From Bacillota bacterium (lineage in GTDB: Bacteria > Bacillota > Clostridia > Oscillospirales > Oscillospiraceae), in NCBI GenBank assembly GCA_021200975.1, contig JAJQFT010000004.1, forward strand, positions 1 through 32,500: a stretch of DNA of 32,500 nucleotides, read 5' to 3'. The notes under the pieces were generated by a model. It worked only from the letters and a program-made list of their open reading frames with translations. It was not told the origin of the DNA and did no database searches. Numbering within the stretch: position 1 is the stretch's first letter; every line of letters begins with the position of its first letter. Shown here piece after piece: positions 26,791 to 32,500 of the stretch. The position numbers and the translations under genes are program-made.

Positions 26791-26819
26791 ATTTTACTAT
26801 GGGCTGTGGAAATCGTCAA
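26791..26819 (-). promoter_or_regulatory. promoter of the TIM-barrel gene
   Basis: Minus-strand TTGACG (26819-26814), 17-bp spacer, TAAAAT (26796-26791). Confidence 0.75.
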
Positions 26820-26866
26820 ATAAACGTTCTGTAAATTCTCCCGCGGGCGATTTGTTCGCAGTTTTC

Positions 26867-28924
26867 CTAAGAAACCTCGTCAAACTGGCTGTTATACAGC
26901 TCCGCATAGAAGCCGCCGCGCTCGATCAGCGCCTCGTGGCTCCCCTGCTCGACGATATCGCCGTCGCGCATGACCAGAATCATGTCGGCGTTTTTAATCG
27001 TGGAGAGGCGGTGGGCAATGACGAAACTTGTGCGCTTTTCTGTAAGGGCGTCCATCGCCCGCTGGGTCAGCATCTCGGTCTTGGTATCCACGCTGGAGGT
27101 CGCCTCATCGAGAATCAGCATCGGGCTGTTCTGAATCATGGCTCTGGCAATGGTGAGCAGCTGCTTCTGCCCGGCGGAGATGGCGGTATTGTCGCTCAGG
27201 ACGGAGTCGTAGCCATTCGGCAGCGCCTGAATGAAGCTGTGGATGCCGCAGGCCTTGCAGGCGCTCTCCATCTGCTCGGTCGTAACGCCCTGCGTATTGT
27301 ACAATAGGTTCTCCCGCACCGTGCCCTCAAACAGCCATGTATCCTGCAAAACCATGCCAAACTGGCTGTGGACATTGCTTCTGGGAATCTCCTGCGTCGG
27401 AACGCCGTCAATCAGGATGCTGCCGCCCGTCGGCTCAAAGAAGCGCATCAGCAGGTTGACCATTGTGGTCTTGCCCGCGCCGGTCGGCCCAACGATGGCC
27501 ACCTTCTGCCCCGGCTGCACCAGCGCGCTGAAATCGTGAATAATCTCCTTCTCCGGCGCATTCGGGTAAGCAAAGCGAACATGGCGGAACTCCACCTCGC
27601 CGTGCACGTTTTCGATTCGCTTCGTCTTGGCGGATTCATCCTCCATCTCCTCCTCGGAAAGGAAATCAAACACGCGCTCCGAGGCCGCCGCGCAGGACTG
27701 CACCTGCGTCATAGCCTGCGCAATCTGGCGCAGGGGCGACTCAAACAGGCGGGTATAGATGAGGAAAGCTGTAATATCGCCAAAGGTAATCTGCTTATCA
27801 ATCATCAGCGCCGCGCCCACGACGCACACCGCCACATAGCCCAGATTCCCAACGAAGGTCATCAGCGGCTGCATCAGCCCGGATAGAAACTGGGAGCGGA
27901 AATTGGCCGTCTTGACCGCCTGATTCATGGTGGAGAATTTGTCCTTGACCTCGTCCTCCGCGTTCAGAATGCGAATCACGTCGTGGCCGGTGTACATCTC
28001 CTCGATGTAGCCGTTCAGCGTGCCGAGGCTCTCCTGCCGGGCGGTGAAATACTTCTGCGAGCGGCTCATGATTACCACCATCAGCACGAGGCCGAGGACG
28101 GTAGAAAGCACGGTCGTCGTCGCCAAAATCCAGTTGGTATAGTACATCATGATCAGGCAGCCGACAAACTGCGCGATGGACGAAACCAGCGTCGAGAGGC
28201 TGTTGGACATTGCCTGCCCAATCATGTCGACATCGTTGGTCATGCGCGAGAGCACATCGCCCACGGCGTTTCCGGAGAAATACTTCAGCGGCAGGCGATT
28301 GATTTTGGTGTCGATATCCCCGCGCAGCCGCTTGGCGGTTCGCTGCGTGACCGTTTGCATAATGTAATGCTGGGTAAAATTACACAGTGCGCTGGCAAGG
28401 TAAATGGCAAGCAGCAGCAGCGAAACCTGCACGATTCCATCCATGTCAATGCCGTCATCGGCGTGCTCGCTCTGGTACTGCTCGCTCAGGTGAAGGCTGG
28501 ATAGAATGGTCTGGGTGAGCGCGCTTTCGGTATCCGTTAAATCGAGGCTAGACAGGTCAAGCTCCTCGAGATTGGTCCCCTCCGGCAGATAATCGGCAAG
28601 GTTTATCTCGCCACTGAGGATTTGATTCTGCAAATCCGCAAGCATTTCCTCCGACGAAATGCCGCCGGAAACGCCGTCATAAATATAATTGGTCAGTCGG
28701 CTGGTCTGGTTCGGGCCGATGATGGTGAACACCGCGGCGGCCGCCGCCAGCAGCAGCGCAATGAGAATCATTCCCGCCTGACCCCTGCAATAAGAAATCA
28801 GCTTGGTCAGCGCGGCGCGAAGGTTAGTCGGCTTGCCGCCGCCCATGCCGCCCCTCGGGCCGCGGCCCATGCGCCCGCCCCCGCGGGGCGCAGCGGATGA
28901 AGCGTTTCGATTCGATTCAGGCAT
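26867..28924 (-). CDS. ABC exporter half-transporter with consensus Walker B (heterodimer subunit)
   Basis: A 685-residue fusion of an ABC exporter transmembrane domain and an ATPase. A Gly/Arg-rich tail (about residues 10-34) precedes the first helix. An unusually long, acidic outside loop (about 75-145) separates the first two helices. The ATPase has Walker A GPTGAGKTT (from 479), a degenerate signature ISAGQ (582-586) instead of LSGGQ, Walker B LILDE with the catalytic Glu (607) and an intact H-loop (IAHRLS). This is the half expected to hold the active Walker site in an LmrCD/BmrCD-type heterodimer. I chose the ATG at 28924 with AAGGAGG 8 nt upstream. It lies 13 bp after its partner gene. 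Confidence 0.9.
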   Translation of the reverse strand: MPESNRNASSAAPRGGGRMGRGPRGGMGGGKPTNLRAALTKLISYCRGQAGMILIALLLAAAAAVFTIIGPNQTSRLTNYIYDGVSGGISSEEMLADLQNQILSGEINLADYLPEGTNLEELDLSSLDLTDTESALTQTILSSLHLSEQYQSEHADDGIDMDGIVQVSLLLLAIYLASALCNFTQHYIMQTVTQRTAKRLRGDIDTKINRLPLKYFSGNAVGDVLSRMTNDVDMIGQAMSNSLSTLVSSIAQFVGCLIMMYYTNWILATTTVLSTVLGLVLMVVIMSRSQKYFTARQESLGTLNGYIEEMYTGHDVIRILNAEDEVKDKFSTMNQAVKTANFRSQFLSGLMQPLMTFVGNLGYVAVCVVGAALMIDKQITFGDITAFLIYTRLFESPLRQIAQAMTQVQSCAAASERVFDFLSEEEMEDESAKTKRIENVHGEVEFRHVRFAYPNAPEKEIIHDFSALVQPGQKVAIVGPTGAGKTTMVNLLMRFFEPTGGSILIDGVPTQEIPRSNVHSQFGMVLQDTWLFEGTVRENLLYNTQGVTTEQMESACKACGIHSFIQALPNGYDSVLSDNTAISAGQKQLLTIARAMIQNSPMLILDEATSSVDTKTEMLTQRAMDALTEKRTSFVIAHRLSTIKNADMILVMRDGDIVEQGSHEALIERGGFYAELYNSQFDEVS

Positions 28925-28937
28925 AATCGCAACCTCC

Positions 28938-30734
28938 TTAGGCATTGGCCGCAAGCTCTTCGGCAGAGAGCTGCGACAGGGCAATCTGCTGGTACACCGG
29001 GCAATCGCGCATTAGCTCCTCGTGCGTGCCGATTCCGGCCACCGCACCGTCGTCCAGCACAACAATCCGGTCGGCAGAGCGAATGGTGCCGATGCGCTGC
29101 GCTACGATCAGGCAGGTCGTCCCGCGCAGGTCGGTTTGAAGCCTCTGGCGCAAAATGCGGTCGGTCTTGTAGTCCAGCGCGGAAAAAGCATCGTCAAAGA
29201 TGAGGATTTCGGGCTTGCGTGCGATGGCTCTGGCAATCGAGAGCCGCTGCTTCTGCCCGCCGGATAGGTTGGTGCCGCTCTGGGCAACGCGGCTGTCCAC
29301 CCCATCCGCCATCGCATGGACAAATTCGCTCGCCTGCGAAATATCCAGCGCATTTTCCACATCGGCGTCGGGGATTTGCGCGGCATTTCTGCCGAAGGTC
29401 ACGTTGCCGCGCACCGTATCGGCGAATAGCGTCGCCCTTTGCGGGATGTAGCCGATTTTTTGGTAGAGGGTGTCGAAGCTGTAGCGGGAAATCTCTTTCC
29501 CATCGAGCAGCACCGTGCCCTCGGTCGCGTCGTACAGCCGGGCCGCAAGGCCGGCGAGCGTGGTTTTACCCGCGCCGGTCGCGCCGATAAAGGCGACGGT
29601 TTCGCCCTTTTTGGCGGTAAAGGAGATGTGCTTCAGGCAGTCCTCGGCGGAATCGGGATAGCGGAAGGAAACGTCCCGGAATTCGATGCTCCCCTGCTCG
29701 TCAGAATCGGAATCCGCGCCCTCGCGCACCTCAATTTCAGCATCCAGAACCTCGTTAATACGGTTGGCGGATACCTGCGCGCGCGGCAGGAGCATGAAAA
29801 TCATAAGCAGCATCAAAAACGACATGATGACGTACAGCGCGTAAGAGCTGAAGGAAACCACCTCGCCGAGCAGAACCGCCCGGTCGGACACGGCGGTCAT
29901 AATCTCCATCAGCGTACCGCTCAGGGGAACCTCAATGGCGTTAATGAGTCGTGCGCCGACGTAGTAGATGGCGAGCGTCACACCGCTCTGGACAAACATC
30001 ATTATGGGCGAAAGGAAGGCCATGCCGCGGCCGGTAAACAGCTGCGTGCGCATCAGCGCATCGTTCGCCGTTTCAAACTTCTCCTCCTGATACTGCTCGG
30101 CGTTGAAGGCGCGAACCACCCGGATGCCGTTCAGGTTCTCCTCGGTAATGCGGTTGACATCGTCAACCTGCCGCTGCACAATACGGAATTTCGGAATCAT
30201 GATGGCCAGCAGCACAATCATCGAACCCACCACGATCACGACCGCGGCTGCCACGACGGTGGAAAGCTGCCAGCTTTTTCCCACGATTTTCACAACCGCC
30301 CAAATCGCCATAATGGGCGCGCGGAGCATCATTTGCAGCCCCATCGCGATGATCATCTGGATTTGGGTAATGTCATTGGTGGTGCGAGTAATCAGGCTGG
30401 CGACAGAGAATCTGCGAACCTCGCCGCTTCCCATCGCCGCAACCTTGTTGAAAAGCTTCGCGCGGACATCAAAGGAAAAGTCTGCTGCGATCCGTGCCGC
30501 GAAGTAGCCTACCACCACGGTAAGCAGGGCGCTGCAAAGCGCGCAGGCGAGCATCTTCCCACCTGCCGAAAAATATTGCGATAGCTCCGTTACCTCGCTG
30601 CTGATTAGCACCGTGATTTCCGCCGTATAGTCCGGCAGGCGCAAATCAAAATATACCTGCCCGCATACCAGCAGCAGGCACACGAGCGCCAAAGCTCTGT
30701 CCTTTGGCTTCATATTTCCAAAAATGCGAATCAT
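28938..30734 (-). CDS. ABC exporter half-transporter with degenerate ATPase site (heterodimer subunit)
   Basis: A 598-residue ABC exporter half with six membrane helices (about 13-330) and a C-terminal ATPase. Walker A GATGAGKTT (from 384) and signature LSGGQ (490-494) are intact. The Walker B reads ILIFDD, putting Asp515 where the catalytic Glu should be, and the H-loop His is Gln546 (VAQRIGT). This pairs with the defective signature of the other half to make one inactive and one active ATP site, as in heterodimeric multidrug exporters. AGGAGG precedes the ATG by 5 nt. Export of drugs or toxic compounds is inferred from the family and the TetR/nitroreductase context. Confidence 0.9.
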   Translation of the reverse strand: MIRIFGNMKPKDRALALVCLLLVCGQVYFDLRLPDYTAEITVLISSEVTELSQYFSAGGKMLACALCSALLTVVVGYFAARIAADFSFDVRAKLFNKVAAMGSGEVRRFSVASLITRTTNDITQIQMIIAMGLQMMLRAPIMAIWAVVKIVGKSWQLSTVVAAAVVIVVGSMIVLLAIMIPKFRIVQRQVDDVNRITEENLNGIRVVRAFNAEQYQEEKFETANDALMRTQLFTGRGMAFLSPIMMFVQSGVTLAIYYVGARLINAIEVPLSGTLMEIMTAVSDRAVLLGEVVSFSSYALYVIMSFLMLLMIFMLLPRAQVSANRINEVLDAEIEVREGADSDSDEQGSIEFRDVSFRYPDSAEDCLKHISFTAKKGETVAFIGATGAGKTTLAGLAARLYDATEGTVLLDGKEISRYSFDTLYQKIGYIPQRATLFADTVRGNVTFGRNAAQIPDADVENALDISQASEFVHAMADGVDSRVAQSGTNLSGGQKQRLSIARAIARKPEILIFDDAFSALDYKTDRILRQRLQTDLRGTTCLIVAQRIGTIRSADRIVVLDDGAVAGIGTHEELMRDCPVYQQIALSQLSAEELAANA

Positions 30735-30754
30735 AGAATCCTCCTAGGGTGCCC

Positions 30755-31060
30755 TCAGGAATTTTCCCAAGGGCGAAAGGTTAGCCGGTAGGGGCAGTCG
30801 TTCGGCAGGGTGGGGTTAAACATAGCCGTAAACAGGCCGACCTTGCCACAGTGGCTGCAAACGCGAAAGCGCTCGCGGTAAACCGTGCATCGCTGTGTTT
30901 CGGGATCGAGGTACTCGCACGGGCTTTTGTAGCAAATCGTGACCTCGCCATCGTCCCCCACCGTGCGGGCGTAGCAGCACTTGCCGCAGCAGTTGCACAG
31001 CGCATCCCAGTCCTTGCGCCACCGGAGCCACTGCCTCCATATATGCAGCAGCGTTTTCAT
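30755..31060 (-). CDS. Cys-rich YkgJ-like cluster-binding protein
   Basis: A small (101-residue) protein with eleven cysteines: C22, C24, C25, C28, C29, C43, C48, C58, C68, C71, C89. The CNCCGKCC block, with later CEY and CSHCGK, resembles the YkgJ-type CxxCxxCC family predicted to bind zinc or an iron-sulfur cluster. Its role is unknown. The ribosome site is weak (GCGG region), but the gene starts 17 bp after the nitroreductase stop and ends 20 bp before the ABC gene, so coupled translation is likely. Confidence 0.7.
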   Translation of the reverse strand: MKTLLHIWRQWLRWRKDWDALCNCCGKCCYARTVGDDGEVTICYKSPCEYLDPETQRCTVYRERFRVCSHCGKVGLFTAMFNPTLPNDCPYRLTFRPWENS

Positions 31061-31077
31061 TATTGCCGCGAAGTTCC

Positions 31078-31602
31078 TTAGACCACCCGGATATAATCCG
31101 GCTTGCGCGGCTTCGGCTGCGGCGCCGGCGCATCGCTATAGCCAAGGATGCAGTTCGCGACGCCAACATAGCTGTCGCCCAGCCCCCACTCGCGCATCAG
31201 CTCTCGCCCAGCCTCGGACGCGAAAGCCTCCTTTGCCCGATAGATGTAGCACGAATCCACGCCCACGGCGTGTGCGGCATTGAGCAGGTTCCCGGCGACG
31301 AGGCACGCATCTTCCATCCATGTCGGCGCGGCATCCTTGTTGCCGAATACGATCGCCACCACCGGCGCGCCATAGAAGGGGTCAACATCGCGCCCCATCA
31401 CGGCGGCATTGAGGCGGCTTATCTGTTTCACCGTTTCCGGCGTACGGACAAGGACGACGGCGGGCGACTGCCGCCCCATGCCGGTGGGGGCATAGGTGGC
31501 TGCCTCCATAATCGCGTCGAGCTTCTCCTGCTCAACGGGTCGATCGCTGAAGCTGCGCACGCTGCGGCGGGTTTTCAGGCTTTCCAATACGGAATTTTCC
31601 AT
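31078..31602 (-). CDS. nitroreductase family protein
   Basis: A 174-residue FMN-dependent oxidoreductase of the nitroreductase superfamily. The opening LKTRRSVRSFSDRPV (about 9-23) contributes phosphate-binding Arg residues, and the family core EAATYAPTGMGRQSPAVV follows (about 33-50). EDACLVAGNLLNAAHAVGVDSCYI is the usual central helix, and GYSDAPAPQPKPRK the C-terminal extension. Such enzymes reduce nitro compounds, quinones or flavins with NAD(P)H; the substrate here is unknown. I chose the ATG at 31602 with AGGAGG 9 nt upstream. It is the first gene of the unit that also encodes the ABC exporter, and is read from a promoter facing the TetR-type gene. Confidence 0.9.
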   Translation of the reverse strand: MENSVLESLKTRRSVRSFSDRPVEQEKLDAIMEAATYAPTGMGRQSPAVVLVRTPETVKQISRLNAAVMGRDVDPFYGAPVVAIVFGNKDAAPTWMEDACLVAGNLLNAAHAVGVDSCYIYRAKEAFASEAGRELMREWGLGDSYVGVANCILGYSDAPAPQPKPRKPDYIRVV

Positions 31603-31648
31603 TTGAATTGTCCTCCTAAATTGAAAATGATGGCCGCCTTCGCGGCCG

Positions 31649-31746
31649 GGGACGCTCGGAATCCATCGGCAAGAGCAGATCAAGCTACCTTTTGTGCTGC
31701 AAAAGGCAACGCCAGACGCCGCAGACGACTTGCTTGCGAGCTTCCC
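31649..31746 (-). promoter_or_regulatory. structured leader element, copy 2 (upstream of the nitroreductase)
   Basis: A 98-nt minus-strand element in the nitroreductase leader. GGGA-A-GCUCG pairs with CGAGC-G-UCCC to close it. A UGCCUUUUG/CAAAAGGUA hairpin (9 bp, 5-nt loop) and a CGUC-UGC-GGCG hairpin lie inside. Block C, 31654-31676, is 22/23 identical to 14673-14695, and block B, 31711-31729, is 16/19 identical to 14730-14748. A GC-rich GGCCGC/GCGGCC hairpin follows (31632-31647), then the ribosome site. No known riboswitch class fits. Confidence 0.6.
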
Positions 31747-31764
31747 TTGAATGAAAATTTCTCC

Positions 31765-31794
31765 TTGACATTATCCAACAACTTGTTGTATAAT
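31765..31794 (+). promoter_or_regulatory. promoter of the TetR-type regulator gene
   Basis: Perfect TTGACA (31765-31770), 18-bp spacer, perfect TATAAT (31789-31794). The predicted operator fills the spacer and the -10 box. Confidence 0.85.
31771..31793. promoter_or_regulatory. palindromic operator, probably for the TetR-type regulator
   Basis: A 23-bp palindrome centred on 31782, with 10 of 11 positions symmetric: TTAT-C-CAACAA, central C, TTGTTG-T-ATAA. It covers the spacer and -10 of the regulator promoter and the predicted start of the nitroreductase promoter, so one bound dimer could block both. Length and placement are typical of TetR operators; binding is inferred. Confidence 0.8.
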
Positions 31795-31797
31795 TAT

Positions 31798-31826
31798 ATT
31801 ATACGCAGATCCATGGCAGATATCAA
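31798..31826 (-). promoter_or_regulatory. promoter of the nitroreductase-exporter operon
   Basis: Minus-strand TTGATA (31826-31821), 17-bp spacer, perfect TATAAT (31803-31798). The start would be near 31791, inside the operator. It lies face-to-face with the TetR-type promoter. Confidence 0.75.
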
Positions 31827-31871
31827 CCCTCAATTTTCTGAAATCTGTCGGATTATTCAGGAGGTAGCATG

Positions 31872-32438
31872 ATGAAAAAGCAGCCGGCAATCACAGAGAA
31901 AACACGCCAGAGCTTCGTGACGGCGTTCTGGGCGCTGATGCGCGAAAAGCCGGTATCGAAAATCGCCGTGAGCGAGCTGACCCGGGTCGCGGGCTACAAC
32001 CGCAGCACCTTCTACGAGTATTTTCTCGATACCGAAGATCTTCTCGCCTATGCCGAGGAGCAGCTGCTTGAGCAGATGAAGCGGGTGATCGCGCAGATTC
32101 CGCCGAAGGACAACTCTCCGGAGGCGGCGTTCGGCGCGGTTTTCGCCGCCATGAATGAGGAAATGTACCTCTTAATTGGGCCAAACGGCGACCCAAGCTT
32201 TCTCTCCCGCGTGCGGCAGGAGCTGGTTCCGCTGATTCGCACATACTTCTCGATTCCCGAGAATGTGCCGAATTTTGACTATCTGATTTGCTATGTCAAC
32301 GCCGCCCTGTTTGGCCTGCTGCAACATTGGAACCGGAACGGCCGGGATTTAAGCATGGAGCAATTCAGCGGCCTGATGCAGAACCTCGTCCTGCATGGCC
32401 TGCTGGGAAGCACCGCAGAGGCGGAGGAAACTTCGTAA
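31872..32438 (+). CDS. TetR/AcrR-family transcriptional regulator
   Basis: A 188-residue one-component repressor-type regulator. The N-terminal helix-turn-helix (about 25-65) includes KIAVSELTRVAGYNRSTFYEYF, where the recognition helix and the Y/F pair that ends a TetR DNA-binding domain are clear. The C-terminal helical ligand domain shows no recognisable ligand motif. Two ATG codons are adjacent (31869 and 31872); the second has better spacing from AGGAGG (31859-31864). It is opposite the nitroreductase-exporter operon with a palindrome between, so local repression and self-repression are likely. The inducer is unknown, perhaps an exporter substrate. Confidence 0.88.
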   Translation: MKKQPAITEKTRQSFVTAFWALMREKPVSKIAVSELTRVAGYNRSTFYEYFLDTEDLLAYAEEQLLEQMKRVIAQIPPKDNSPEAAFGAVFAAMNEEMYLLIGPNGDPSFLSRVRQELVPLIRTYFSIPENVPNFDYLICYVNAALFGLLQHWNRNGRDLSMEQFSGLMQNLVLHGLLGSTAEAEETS

Positions 32439-32450
32439 ATTACAAATAGA

Positions 32451-32500
32451 GGCTCTATGTCAATAGTTGGGGTAGGGAGAAAATAAGAAAAGATTCCTGT
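32451..32500. mobile_element. possible ISL3-type insertion-sequence end, truncated by the window edge
   Basis: GGCTCTATGTCAATAGTTGG, from 32451, resembles the terminal inverted repeat of ISL3-family elements as I remember them. It begins 12 bp after the regulator stop, and the sequence turns AT-rich and non-coding. No transposase is visible because the window ends. Alternatively the ATAGAG-G-CTCTAT palindrome at 32446-32458 is just a local hairpin. Confidence 0.35.

Overview
The window looks like chromosomal DNA from a GC-rich member of the Clostridia, most like the Oscillospiraceae/Ruminococcaceae gut lineages. This rests on a T-box-controlled thrS, a YabE-type G5/3D protein next to rsmA, strong Shine-Dalgarno sites, TTG/GTG starts, sigma-A-type promoters, a dlt-like operon and a heterodimeric ABC exporter. 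The lineage is inferred from gene content, not from a marker gene. I saw no rRNA, tRNA, CRISPR array, phage module or complete transposase. Almost all of the sequence is coding.

Layout. (1) 1-2126, minus: thrS without a TGS domain, behind a threonine T-box leader and a strong promoter; a REP-like palindrome lies past its end. (2) 2373-5310, plus: yabE-like cell-wall protein, rsmA and a YjjG-type HAD phosphatase, ending at a bidirectional terminator. (3) 5315-10529, minus: radC-nadE-uvrB-CDP-alcohol phosphatidyltransferase, tightly packed. (4) 10585-11807, plus: an orphan sensor-kinase-like protein lacking the usual phospho-acceptor histidine. (5) 11812-17634, minus: a YfhO-family membrane protein, then uvrA with its own promoter and a structured leader. 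(6) 17715-24850, plus: a seven-gene operon of amino-acid racemase, DltA-like ligase, carrier protein, MBOAT acyltransferase, SGNH-like membrane protein, transglutaminase-like lipoprotein and a small lipoprotein. (7) 24925-26049, plus: a radical SAM protein interrupted by a palindrome and a G10 tract. (8) 26083-26819, minus: an unassigned TIM-barrel protein. (9) 26867-31826, minus: nitroreductase, Cys-rich YkgJ-like protein and two ABC half-transporters, opposite a TetR-type regulator on plus. A near-perfect operator sits between overlapping face-to-face promoters.

How it works together. Region 6 reads as a cell-surface esterification pathway. The racemase may make a D-amino acid, the ligase loads it on the carrier protein, MBOAT and the SGNH-like protein move it outside, and two lipoproteins act at the membrane surface. 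The divergent YfhO gene (surface-polymer glycosylation in known relatives) fits the same theme. Region 9 reads as an inducible drug or toxicant response.

The least expected signal is a pair of ~97-nt elements on the minus strand, 14668-14764 before uvrA and 31649-31746 before the nitroreductase. They share three conserved blocks (one 22/23 identical) and a closing stem with covarying detail. I do not recognise them as a known riboswitch; they may be an undescribed leader-RNA or intergenic repeat family.
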